From: Ricordea florida
Taxonomy: Eukaryota > Cnidaria > Anthozoa > Corallimorpharia > Ricordeidae
Assembly (NCBI GenBank): GCA_949710005.1
Contig: OX453287.1
Location: forward strand, 9,968,805-10,032,804
Reading direction: 5' to 3'
DNA length: 64,000 nucleotides
Below, in pieces: positions 34,227 through 43,701 of this stretch; within the stretch, counting starts at the first letter, position 1, and the number at the start of each line of letters is the position of its first letter. The notes beneath the pieces were generated by a model. It did not search any database. It worked only from the letters and a program-made list of their open reading frames with translations, and was not told the DNA's origin. Both the position numbers and the translations under genes were made by a program.

Positions 34227-35054
34227 ATTCAGTTTTAAACTTCCTGGCCAGTCAATTTGAAGCAGGCCTGAAATATCGTACTCTAAATGTGTATCGCTTT
34301 GTCTGCAACACACCCACAAATTGAAGGTTACAATGTTGGTGAACATCCCCTAGTAGTTCAGCTATTAAAAGGGATTTTCAATTCCCGTCCACCAGTACCA
34401 AGATACACATCTACATGGGATGTTAGCAAAGTTACGAGTTATTTGGAAGGTTTGGGTTCGAATGAGCAACTATCATTAAAGCAACTTAGTAAAAAACTGG
34501 CATTTTTGCTTGCTATTACTTCTGCGAAGAGGGGCTCTGAATTAATAGCCCATGATTTACGTTTCAAACGATTTCATCCAGAAGGTGTTTTTTTTAACCT
34601 CCCAGAACTTACCAAAGGGGTTCGGGTTGGAAAACCTTTAAAGACCTCCTTTCACTCTAATTTCCCAGAAAATGATTTGCTATGCCCATGCTCATGTCTT
34701 AAAGAGTATGAAACGCGTACACAGGCCTTTAGGCCAGAATCAGTTTCTGAACCAAACAGGTTATTTCTCTCTGTAAATAACCCTCATAAGCCTGTGAGTT
34801 CTGCTACCCTGTCTCATTGGGTTAAGAACTGTCTGTTGGAAGCGGGAATTGATAACAAAGTGTTCAAGGCTCACTCCACTCGTGGAGCAGCTACTTCTGC
34901 ACCACTGAGAGCAGGCATCTCTATTCCAGAAATAGTCCGCCTAGCTGATTGGACAAATGAGACCACTTTCATGAAGTTTTATTATCGTCCTGTTTGGAAT
35001 GCTAGTGTTGGCCGCTCTGTTTTAGCTAGTGCTGCAGTTGAACCAGGGTCTTGA
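34090..35054 (+). pseudogene. DIRS tyrosine recombinase, single frameshift
   Basis: The SAM-like arm-binding part (SLLLAAWRTRTEKTYSSAW, WRKWTCWCREQ, LDSVLNFLASQFEAGLKYRT) lies in one frame up to about 34,300. A one-base shift then leads into the catalytic part ending at 35,054. That part has ITSAKRGSELIAHDLR (first arginine), KAHSTRGAATSAPL (H-x-x-R) and TFMKFYYRPV (a Y of the last motif is the nucleophile candidate). This enzyme inserts DIRS circles by strand exchange without target duplication. The gene overlaps the end of the RT/RNase H frame. Apart from the frameshift the domain is complete. Confidence 0.85.
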
Positions 35055-35168
35055 AGCTTTGAACATACATTGTTATATCGAGACGAGTATTATGATGTAC
35101 AGTTAGAGATTATGCAAGGGCTGCTTGCAGCCTGAAGTATAAGTATAACTGTACGAATAATAGGAGGC

Positions 35169-35174
35169 GAGATA
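35169..35174. other. Target-site duplication, left copy (GAGATA)
   Basis: GAGATA directly before the Polinton end AGTAGTATAGCACGC; identical to 41,333-41,338. Six bases is the Polinton duplication length. Confidence 0.9.
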
Positions 35175-36639
35175 AGTAGTATAGCACGCTTATAGGGGCC
35201 GTAACCAATCAGGAGCCGAGAAAGACAATAGCCTATTGTTTGGAGAACAATGGATGCTATTGTTTGCCAAATCCAAAATGGCCGCCACAAATTTGAGCCA
35301 ATCAGGAGCCGAATTAAGGATTCAAGATGGCGGCGCTCATGGGGCCGTTAACCAATCAAGAGCCAGGATTTGTACCACGTGACCAACAAGAACAATGGGG
35401 TTCTATTGTTTTCAATCGAGAATGGCTACCACAAATGTCAACCAATCAGGAGTCGAATTAAGGATTCAAAATGGCTTATGCAAATGAAGGTCAGCCATGT
35501 TGGAAAACAGCCCACCAGCCTCGACAGAGGTCCTGGGATCGGTCTCACAGATTTCCATGGCAACTCAATCAATAATACTTACAGTGTCCTGTGCCCCCAA
35601 AATTCGTAGAAGTCCTTCCTGCTAGCGGTCATGGTAAAGACTGAGAGACTTGGGTCCAAGCCTAGGCTATGTAGGGTGTGGCAAGGCATCAGGGGGCGAT
35701 GACATCATCAAGAACCAATCCGAATGAAGAAAAATCAGCATGAATTAAAGTACTTACAGCGGGGTTCCCCAGTCCCCCTCTCTTAAGGAGAGCATTAAAC
35801 CCTGGAATCTCACCTTTGTGAGGCACTCCCCGAGGGTTGGTTACCTCGGCTCGTGTTGGAAAAATCCCTGACAGCGGTGAAACTCCGATTTCCTTGTGCT
35901 TTGATGTCCCCATGGCTATCCAGAATACTATGCGCTAAATGAATAGGTCTACCTACCATCCCATGTCGGTAGTTTGTTTCCTTGAACATATTAAAAGACT
36001 CCAGAATACTACGCGCTAAATGAATAGGTCTACCTACCATCCCATGTCGGTAGATTGTTTCCTTGAACATATTAAAAGACTTGTTTAGTATCCTTTTCAA
36101 CCATATTGTAATCACATTCAATTGATCTATCGACAAGCTTAGTAATGCCTACCAGTGCCGAGAAATCCAGAGAAAGATTGAAGAAATGGAGGAAAAAAAA
36201 TCTTGAACTATGCATTGGAGAATAACATCAAAGGAATTTCAAGCAAACTTTTCGAGCTTGAAATAAAGATCTAACTAAATTTACAAGCACTGCAAAGCGT
36301 ACCACTCTAATTCATTGACATTGCGAATTATAAGCAGTTTTCGACGGGAATAAAACCAATTACATTAATCATAGCCCTTAGTTCTTGGAGAAAAGAGAAT
36401 TGCGTGTTGCTTTCTCATTTCTTCATCCAAAATGAGAAGAAAGAGTTAAAAGAGAAAAAATACAATTGAAATACTTCAAGTGGAAATGAATTGCTAATGA
36501 ATCTAAAGGCCTTGATCTCGACTGTTCCCTTGAGAAAAGCATCATTCAAAGGAATCTTAAACAAATAAAGTACATTTTGAGCGACCGTTAAATAATTAAC
36601 ATAATTAGTCAGACATGAACCGTGAGATGAATTAAGATC
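35175..36639. repeat. Left terminal inverted repeat of the short Polinton
   Basis: Matches 41,332-39,870 in inverse orientation, diverging inward after GAATTAAGA. It contains four copies of a CCAATCAGGAGCCGA-type motif near its outer end (CCAAT at 35,205, 35,298, 35,352 and 35,442) and two tandem copies of a block of roughly 80 bp (CTACCTACCATCCCATGTCG) at about 35,918-36,080. Confidence 0.92.
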
Positions 36640-36642
36640 CCA

Positions 36643-37206
36643 CCACTTACACCACCACCACCACCACATACACCACCACCACCACCACATACACCACCAC
36701 CACCACATACACAACCACCACCACATACACAACCACCACCACCACCACCACCACCACCACCACATACACCACCACCACCACCACCACCACCACCACCACA
36801 TACACCACCACCACCACCACCACATACACCACCACCACCACCACCACATACACCACCACCACCACCACATACACCACCACCACCATCACATACAACACCA
36901 CCACCACATACACCACATACACCACCACCACATACACCACCACCACATACACCACCACCACCACATACACCACCACCACCACATACACCACCACCACATA
37001 CACCACTACCACCACCACATACACCACCACCACATACACCACCACCACATACACCACCACCACCACATACACCACCACATACACCACCACCATATACATC
37101 ACCACCACCATATACATCACCAACACCACATACACCACCACCACCACCACCACCACCACATACACCACCACCACCACCACATACACGAGTACCTCCACCA
37201 CCACTA
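36643..37206. repeat. CACCACCACATA-type satellite, about 560 bp
   Basis: Arrays of CCA triplets interrupted by CATA, giving units such as CACATACACCACCACCACCA. Long open frames across it (Gly/Cys/Val or Trp runs) are artefacts of the triplet repeat. Confidence 0.95.
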
Positions 37207-37291
37207 CCTCCACAAACTCTATCCATCAACCATCTATAAAAAGTAGGCTTTAACTGCCTCTGCTCATTTTGAATCAAACTAGCAAGGAGTC

Positions 37292-38116
37292 GTGTCCCTT
37301 TATTGTCGATATTATCATAGACTATTCTCTCGTACAGACAGTAGAATTCGTCACGAGAAACATAGTTGTCAAAGCAGTGGGTCAGAAAAAACACGAGATG
37401 TCCCAAATATCACATTTCCTACCGAAAAGCACCATGGGATCCCTAGTGGAATAGAATTGGGGGAAGCGTTTCGGTTCAAGACCCCCTCCAGTATTTTGAT
37501 CGTGGGTCCCTCTGGTTGCGGCAAGACTTGTTCTACCGAGTCGTTACTCTTGGATCACTTGGACGAATTGTTTGTAAGTCCTCCTCCCGCAGTTCATTAT
37601 TGTTACGGGGCGTGGCAAGACGGATTTCAAGACATGCAAGAGGCTGGTGTGCAATTTCACGAAGGGATTCCCGCGTCACACCATCTCAAGGCATGGTTTC
37701 CAAAGGGTGGATTACTCGTGTTAGACGATTTGATGGCAGAGGGAGGTGAGGACAAAGAGTTGTTGGACTTATTCACCAAACACTCTCACCATCAAAACAT
37801 CACCGTGCTGTACTTGTGTCAGGACATGTTTCCACCAGGGAAATACGCTAAGAGTATTTCCAGGAACGCCCACTACATCGTAGCGTTCAAAAATCCAAGA
37901 GATCAATTAGGGATAAGGAATTTACTGCTTCAAGCTTTTCCCACTTGTTGGCAAGACATGACGGATGTGTATCAAAAAGTGACCGAACGACCGTTTGGGT
38001 ACACGGTCTTGGATCTACACCCCGCCAGTGATGACAAGAGACGCGTGTTTAGTCACCTCTTGACGCACGAAGGATACCCGCGTTGGCATCGAAGAATTAA
38101 GAGAGAGGATGTTTGA
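37292..38116 (+). CDS. Polinton packaging ATPase (FtsK/HerA family) with N-terminal zinc-finger-like region; start codon lost?
   Basis: A 274-residue frame. Residues 3-26 (LYCRYYHRLFSRTDSRIRHE..C) look like a C2H2-type finger with one cysteine replaced by tyrosine. The ATPase follows: Walker A GPSGCGKT at about 72-79, Walker B LLVLDDLMAE at about 141-150, and an LYLCQDMFPPG segment (glutamine sensor) near 165-175. FtsK/HerA-type ATPases of this group pump DNA into icosahedral capsids of Polintons, adintoviruses and many large DNA viruses. The frame has no ATG before the ATPase domain: a stop lies 15 bases upstream of 37,292 and the expected start codon is GTG. So either the ATG mutated to GTG or the start is non-canonical. 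The rest is uninterrupted. Confidence 0.8.
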   Translation: MSLYCRYYHRLFSRTDSRIRHEKHSCQSSGSEKTRDVPNITFPTEKHHGIPSGIELGEAFRFKTPSSILIVGPSGCGKTCSTESLLLDHLDELFVSPPPAVHYCYGAWQDGFQDMQEAGVQFHEGIPASHHLKAWFPKGGLLVLDDLMAEGGEDKELLDLFTKHSHHQNITVLYLCQDMFPPGKYAKSISRNAHYIVAFKNPRDQLGIRNLLLQAFPTCWQDMTDVYQKVTERPFGYTVLDLHPASDDKRRVFSHLLTHEGYPRWHRRIKREDV

Positions 38117-38204
38117 TCATTTACTAAAACAGTATATTAAATATTAGTTTAATAGACTCGGCTCATTTGAAGCACGCTGTCTTTGGTGAAGGTCGACCAG
38201 AATC

Positions 38205-38753
38205 ATGGGTGATCATTCAACAGACATTTTTGGCCCCGTAGAAGATAACAGTGATGTAAAGGAAGAAGAAGAAGAGGAGGTTGAAGAAGAGGAGCCTGAA
38301 GAGGAACAGGACGAAGAGGATAGTAGTAGCTCTGAAGAGGAAGAAGAAGCGAATGATGATGAACCAGATCCGTGGACTCCGTTACGTCAAAACGTCGGGG
38401 AAGATCTCAAAGAAACCTACCTGAAAGAGCTCCAGCAGTTCCTAGATAAGGGAAAATCTCAACACTATGCCGAAAATGCTGCGTTCAATGCCCTATTGCC
38501 TGTAAGTAGAAGAAGGCTACGAAGGACTTACTTAGAGCGTCTAAAATGGACTCACCGTATCAAACACGATGCAATACACCGTAAAGTCATGAAGACGCTT
38601 CGACGCTTTATTGAGGAAGATGACATGGATTTTGACGAAGCGGCCGAGTCTGCAGTAGCAAAGAGGAAATTCCTGTTGAACAGACTAATGCATGAGAAGT
38701 TACTCCCCAAGGAAAATGACGACGAGGAAATAGAAGAAGAGGTTGAAACCTGA
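38205..38753 (+). CDS. Acidic-then-basic helical protein of a Polinton, function unknown
   Basis: ATG 38,205, 182 residues. Residues 19-52 are almost all Glu/Asp/Ser; residues 60-160 are a basic helical region (SRRRLRRTYLERLKWTHRIK, MKTLRRFIEEDDMDFDEAA); the tail is acidic again. No membrane segment. It lies 88 bases after the ATPase on the same strand, so it is probably expressed with the virion-type genes, perhaps as a core or scaffold-like protein. I do not recognise the family. The frame is intact. Confidence 0.6.
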   Translation: MGDHSTDIFGPVEDNSDVKEEEEEEVEEEEPEEEQDEEDSSSSEEEEEANDDEPDPWTPLRQNVGEDLKETYLKELQQFLDKGKSQHYAENAAFNALLPVSRRRLRRTYLERLKWTHRIKHDAIHRKVMKTLRRFIEEDDMDFDEAAESAVAKRKFLLNRLMHEKLLPKENDDEEIEEEVET

Positions 38754-38823
38754 ATTAGCCATGTGACTCTTATAAGAGTGTGTGATTACAGAGTTTTAGT
38801 CATTATTTGTAAGACGCCACAAG

Positions 38824-39282
38824 ATGAATTGCTTCAATCCACTGTCAGGAAATGACCAGAGGGTTATCTGTAAAAGGACCTACCACAAAAACTATTATGC
38901 AAAGAACAGAGAGCGAATCCTTGCCCAACAAAAAAGATATCGTGCAGAGAACGTTGAGATTCTCAAAACCCGTCGTAAAAGATGGTATGAAGTTAACAAG
39001 GAAAGACTCGCCAGCACTCAGAGAGCCTATTGTCAACAGAACAAGGAGCACATCAGAAATTACCGAAGACAATACTGTAAAAACAACAGGGAACGGATAA
39101 ACGAATATTGGAGATGTTATTATGCGAAGAATAAGGAACGGATCAGGCAAAGACTTTGGGACCAAAAGCAAAGAAAAATAGACAAAAATATCGTGCGTTT
39201 TGGGGCCAAGGAACAAGAGTCTGAGAAACTGGAAACGAGTCTAGTTCCCAACACCAACGACGGTCAAGACTTTAAGATTTAA
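38824..39282 (+). CDS. Very basic repeat protein of the short Polinton (putative DNA-condensing)
   Basis: ATG 38,824, 152 residues. The chain is built of repeated units of about 12-13 residues of the form Y-(Y/C)-x-K-N-(R/K)-E-R-I: YYAKNRERILAQQKRY, YEVNKERLASTQRAY, YCQQNKEHIRNYRRQY, YCKNNRERINEYWRCY, YYAKNKERIRQRL. Such Lys/Arg/Tyr-rich arrays bind nucleic acid and are found in cnidarian mobile elements. A core-protein role for packaged DNA is inferred from charge and position. The frame is intact and begins 70 bases after the acidic gene. Confidence 0.6.
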   Translation: MNCFNPLSGNDQRVICKRTYHKNYYAKNRERILAQQKRYRAENVEILKTRRKRWYEVNKERLASTQRAYCQQNKEHIRNYRRQYCKNNRERINEYWRCYYAKNKERIRQRLWDQKQRKIDKNIVRFGAKEQESEKLETSLVPNTNDGQDFKI

Positions 39283-39869
39283 AATTCTCCCTACGGATTT
39301 CATGTTATGATTATTCAATAAAAGTTATAAAGTAAGCATCACGACTCTTTGTTTTGTTTTAAGGACAAATGGTACCGCAGGGAATATCGAGTACATCTTA
39401 CCCCCACGTCATCTCCTTGGTTCTTAACCAAAACGTTTGTCACGTTGATGACTAGGTGTACCCCACATCCCCCCATCATCTTATTGGTTGTTAACCGACC
39501 ATTGTTTATTCTTTTATGAATACACTTTTATTAATCAAGCGTTGTAAGCAAAATCATTTTACTTGTGTGAGTTCGTTCAGCGTGCGTCGGTCTTGGTACA
39601 TATATTTTTCTCCCCTGTCTTGGTGAAATGGAATGAAGTGAACAAGAGATGTGTGGCGCATTGGAAAAAAGGACTATATTTAATGTAAGTGTTTTACTCT
39701 TGTCGAAAACTGCTTATAATTCGAGCGGCTGTTTTACTTGAAGGGAACAGTTTGCAGTGTTTGCTAGATCTACACTTTGAACGCGAAGAGTTTGTTTGAA
39801 ATGCCTTTGATTTTTTTCCTAAAGGAAACAGTCTAACATGATTTTAGCTTCTAAACATGTGTTTTTCGG
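39283..39869. other. Noncoding right core of the short Polinton, with a diverged duplicate
   Basis: No gene. AATAAA at about 39,318 could end the transcript of the basic gene. The stretch 39,688-39,840 (TGTCGAAAACTGCTTATAAT onward) is a diverged copy of a segment inside the right arm (about 40,150-40,310). Confidence 0.6.
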
Positions 39870-41332
39870 TCTTAATTCATTTCACCGTTCATGTCTGACT
39901 AATTATGTTAATTATTCAACGGTCGCTCAAAATGTACTTTATTTGTTTAAGATTCCTTTGAATGATGCTTTTCTCAAGGGAACAGTCGAGATCAAGGCCT
40001 TTAGATTCATTAGCAATTCATTTCCACTTGAAGTATTTCAATTGTATTTTTTCTCTTTTAACTCTTTCTTCTCATTTTGGATGAAGAAATGAGAAAGCAA
40101 CACGCAATTCTCTTTTCTCCAAGAACTAAGGGCTATGATTAATGTAATTGGTTTTATTCCCGTCGAAAACTGCTTATAATTCGCAATGTCAATGAATTAG
40201 AGTGGTACGCTTTGCAGTGCTTGTAAATTTAGTTAGATCTTTATTTCAAGCTCGAAAAGTTTGCTTGAAATTCCTTTGATGTTATTCTCCAATGCATAGT
40301 TCAAGATTTTTTTTCCTCCATTTCTTCAATCTTTCTCTGGATTTCTCGGCACTGGTAGGCATTACTAAGCTTGTCGATAGATCAATTGAATGTGATTACA
40401 ATATGGTTGAAAAGGATACTAAACAAGTCTTTTAATATGTTCAAGGAAACAATCTACCGACATGGGATGGTAGGTAGACCTATTCATTTAGCGCGTAGTA
40501 TTCTGGAGTCTTTTAATATGTTCAAGGAAACAAACTACCGACATGGGATGGTAGGTAGACCTATTCATTTAGCGCATAGTATTCTGGATAGCCATGGGGA
40601 CATCAAAGCACAAGGAAATCGGAGTTTCACCGCTGTCAGGGATTTTTCCAACACGAGCCGAGGTAACCAACCCTCGGGGAGTGCCCCACAAAGGTGAGAT
40701 TCCAGGGTTTAATGCTCTCCTTAAGAGAGGGGGACTGGGGAACCCCGCTGTAAGTACTTTAATTCATGCTGATTTTTCTTCATTCGGATTGGTTCTTGAT
40801 GATGTCATCGCCCCCTGATGCCTTGCCACACCCTACATAGCCTAGGCTTGGACCCAAGTCTCTCAGTCTTTACCATGACCGCTAGCAGGAAGGACTTCTA
40901 CGAATTTTGGGGGCACAGGACACTGTAAGTATTATTGATTGAGTTGCCATGGAAATCTGTGAGACCGATCCCAGGACCTCTGTCGAGGCTGGTGGGCTGT
41001 TTTCCAACATGGCTGACCTTCATTTGCATAAGCCATTTTGAATCCTTAATTCGACTCCTGATTGGTTGACATTTGTGGTAGCCATTCTCGATTGAAAACA
41101 ATAGAACCCCATTGTTCTTGTTGGTCACGTGGTACAAATCCTGGCTCTTGATTGGTTAACGGCCCCATGAGCGCCGCCATCTTGAATCCTTAATTCGGCT
41201 CCTGATTGGCTCAAATTTGTGGCGGCCATTTTGGATTTGGCAAACAATAGCATCCATTGTTCTCCAAACAATAGGCTATTGTCTTTCTCGGCTCCTGATT
41301 GGTTACGGTTCCTATAAGCGTGCTATACTACT
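39870..41332. repeat. Right terminal inverted repeat of the short Polinton
   Basis: Inverse copy of the left arm with only scattered differences (for example near 41,310 and at 40,682), and with the same internal tandem duplication at about 40,427-40,590. Confidence 0.92.
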
Positions 41333-41338
41333 GAGATA
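41333..41338. other. Target-site duplication, right copy (GAGATA)
   Basis: GAGATA follows the Polinton end ACTACT; identical to 35,169-35,174. Confidence 0.9.
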
Positions 41339-41650
41339 TAACAATGTAACTCCGTCCCGCCGCTTCCCTTTTATGTATGTTTAATGTTGATGTTCTAATT
41401 TCTTTACAGATTGTTTGCCATTACCAGTTGTTATGCTCCACAAGAAGGCGAGGGTACTAAGGGGCGCCGGCAGATACAGCAGGGTGGCCTCGTTTTGAGT
41501 TTTAAGCTGTTTTTTTTGAGAGTTGTAAGCTTTAAAAATGCTGTCATTGAAGCAAAATAAGGGCATTTACATTGTTATATCTCGCCTCTTATTATTTGTA
41601 CAATTATACTTATACTTCAGGCTGCAAGCAGCCCTTGCATAATCTCTAAT
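41339..41650. repeat. DIRS right end: terminal repeat and internal complementary region
   Basis: 41,445-41,575 is the reverse complement of the DIRS left region 30,755-30,890, and 41,566-41,648 is the reverse complement of 35,104-35,174 joined to 41,339-41,352. The second match shows that the DIRS repeat was continuous before the Polinton inserted. Confidence 0.8.
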
Positions 41651-42037
41651 TACATAGCAAACCCAGTCCTTTCCGAGCGAATTCGACGAGTCTCCGTTCG
41701 CGCGCTTTCGTCCTTTGCCGAGACTTCCGAGAATACCACGAAAAAAATCGTAGGCTCGACCGGACAAAATTTTCACGCAGTGGGTGGGACTGGATGGTTT
41801 ATGGATCTTTTCACAAATCACTCAAAACCCTCTTCTATTGGCCAGAATTACTCACATTGTCTTGCGAACTACTCAAACTCGGTTATGATTGGCTATCCAG
41901 GACGCAAACTACCCGTGCAAACTACTGACAATCGTATATAAATGGAACCCTCTCCCCGACAGTCCCGTCGTTTGTTCTTGTTCCGATTAGAGTTCATTCG
42001 TTAACTTGCTACGGATGAAGACAGGGGGATTTAAATT
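41651..42037. other. Spacer without recognised gene
   Basis: About 390 bases between the DIRS right end and the hAT remnant. A TATATAAA sequence near 41,935 could have served as the promoter of the hAT gene. Confidence 0.4.
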
Positions 42038-42625
42038 ATGGTTCGAGGCGATCCAGTTTGTCGGAAGGCGGACTGTTCTCAGTATGGTGTTGGCTTGGTT
42101 TTCAAGGGAATCAGCTCATATTCTGACCAGGACAAGCTCAAGTTCATAGAAATCGTGTGGAAACCAGGTGAGCTATTTGACTTCCCAGCGTCAGTGGAAT
42201 GTTCGAATTCTAACGTCATTTTGTGTGGAGCTGGCTGAAAAGATTTCCCTGACTAGCATACTCTAAATATGTCGATGGTGTATTTTGTTTACCGTGTGTT
42301 TGTTTTGGAGCCCAGTGTTGGCGAAATACGAGTAATAGACTAATACAATTAATACGAATAATACGAGTAATACGAGAAATACGAGTACTAGACAAATTGC
42401 CACTTACATTTTGGACTTCTGACATTTCACGTCTTACCAAACACGCGAGCGGGAAATGTGAGATGCATAATTTTGCAGTGATCGCAATGGAGAATTTTGT
42501 GAGAAATGAAGCGGTCCCAATTGATCAGCAGATCAACAACTTACTTCAACAGCAAATCAATAGAAATCACGAAATTCCGAAACCCCTTTTAATGTGTGTC
42601 GAACAAGGTGGATTGATGGTATGGA
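42038..42625 (+). pseudogene. hAT-family (ZMYM1-like) transposase, N-terminal TTF-type zinc finger remnant
   Basis: In successive frames: KLKFIEIVWKPGELFDFPAS, then LAYSKYVDGVFCLPCVCFGA with its zinc-binding cysteines (about 42,245-42,330, after an in-frame TGA), then LTFWTSDISRLTKHASGKCE and MHNFAVIAMENF, then DQQINNLLQQQI..NHEI (42,397-42,590). This is the order of the TTF-type zinc finger and the start of the DUF4371 region in ZMYM1-like hAT transposases. The catalytic region is missing. Stops and frame changes show it is dead. Confidence 0.75.
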
Positions 42626-43701
42626 CCGAATCGTCTAGCTTCTTCACCCAGTTGTGGCTACACTAAAGTCTTCAGTCGTCAACGAAATTTCCCGCCAAAA
42701 ATATGCGGGCTACCAGAACAGCTTCCAAATAAATCACGTCACCTCGATGAGTTGACACATGAGCCCACAATATGGTCATGTGATGCTGGTCAGTGGCTAT
42801 CCCGTTTTGACAGCTGTCAATTGACCATATTGTGAATGTCCAATATAAAAGATGTGGATTTGCCAAGACAAGCCTGAGATACCCCTCCCTTCCTTTTGAT
42901 AGTCTCCCCTACCCTACCCGTACAATCTATACACGCGTACGGACGTACGTACGTACGCTCGGTCAGTCACGTGACAACCAAAAGAAAAGAGGTTGACCAT
43001 ATTCCATGAGTATGGGGCTCTGCTCCACGCGCGCTTCGCGCGCGGGAGCCCCGCTAAAAAGATTGCCGATTAATCACGCTGTATTACATTTTTTTTTTCT
43101 TTTTTTCTTTTCCTCTCCCTTCCCCCCCCTTCTTCCCTCTCCTTTCCCCCTACGATAACTAGCATCACAGTACTAATTTTTTTTTTTTAAATTTCGTTTT
43201 GAACTTACAATGTACTTACAAATATGAATGAATAATTCTGTATACTAAATTGGATATCGCTCACTGTATTAGTTTATTCTACTACTAGGAGAAGGCAAAA
43301 AAGAAGCGAAAGAGAAAGTAAGATAACAAGTAAAATAAGTTTATAAAGAGAAAAAAAAAAGTCAAACAAAAATAATAAAAAAGACGAGCAAATAGTGGCA
43401 TAACCTCTGGGGCGAATATTTGAGGGGAGCTCATGTGCAAAGTGTTCTCCATTTTGATCTGAATTTCATCATAGTATTATTTTAAACAGCAATTGTACGT
43501 TCATATAAGATCTTTTCGTTGAGTAAAAGAAGGAAGATATCAAGACTTGGAGATACCATATTCAGCCAGGACAGAAAAATGTGATACTTAGCGATAATAA
43601 GGAAATGATTCAGGAGACTGGACCGAGTAATGGCCGCGTGAAGACGCTCGACGCGACCATCCGCAAATTTTATAGTATATGAGTACTCCCTGTAGCGGTT
43701 G
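42626..43701. other. Noncoding: palindromes, then the leader of the L1-like element
   Basis: Contains inverted CAATATGGTCA / TGACCATATTGTG (42,756-42,835), a long GC hairpin with a TTC loop (43,028-43,044), pyrimidine-rich and A-rich tracts (43,085-43,190, 43,340-43,385), and probably the 5' untranslated region of the L1-like element from about 43,400. Confidence 0.5.

Larger units (their letters stand above)
35175..41332. mobile_element. Complete short non-autonomous Polinton with packaging ATPase (6,158 bp)
   Basis: Starts 5'-AG (AGTAGTATAGCACGC) and ends CT-3' (GCGTGCTATACTACT), flanked by a perfect 6-bp duplication GAGATA, all as expected for Polintons. The inverted repeats are 35,175-36,639 and 39,870-41,332, about 1.46 kb each and nearly identical (the encoded 79- and 74-residue shadow frames are the same in both arms). 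The 3.2-kb core holds a CCA-rich satellite, a packaging ATPase gene, an acidic-protein gene and a basic-protein gene. There is no polymerase, integrase, protease or capsid gene. It would need a related element for replication and integration. It inserted into the DIRS terminal repeat. Confidence 0.9.
30720..41650 (+). mobile_element. DIRS-type retroelement with a short Polinton nested in its right end
   Basis: Left: inverted terminal repeat sequence ATACTCGTCTCGATATAAC (near 30,745-30,765), then gag-like, RT/RNase H and tyrosine recombinase genes. Right: the inverse of that repeat at 35,072-35,098 (GTTATATCGAGACGAGTAT), then a second stretch whose inverse occurs at 41,560-41,650. The block 41,445-41,575 is the reverse complement of 30,755-30,890, corresponding to the internal complementary region of DIRS elements. 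The element lacks an integrase and would use the recombinase to insert a circular form. The nested Polinton occupies 35,175-41,332. Exact outer ends are approximate. Confidence 0.75.

Noticed and set aside
35370..35609. 79-residue frame repeated at 40,898-41,137
   Set aside because: It exists twice only because it lies in the inverted repeat; no motif, and it runs through CCAAT-type noncoding repeats.
36415..37406. Long minus-strand open frames of Gly/Cys, Val/Tyr or Trp runs
   Set aside because: They are produced by the CCA/CATA satellite in all three frames; no start context and no homologue-like sequence.
35175..41332. The large inverted repeat might be an assembly palindrome artefact
   Set aside because: The arms differ at scattered positions, the core is unique, and the outer ends show AG/CT termini with a matching 6-bp duplication, which a misassembly would not create.
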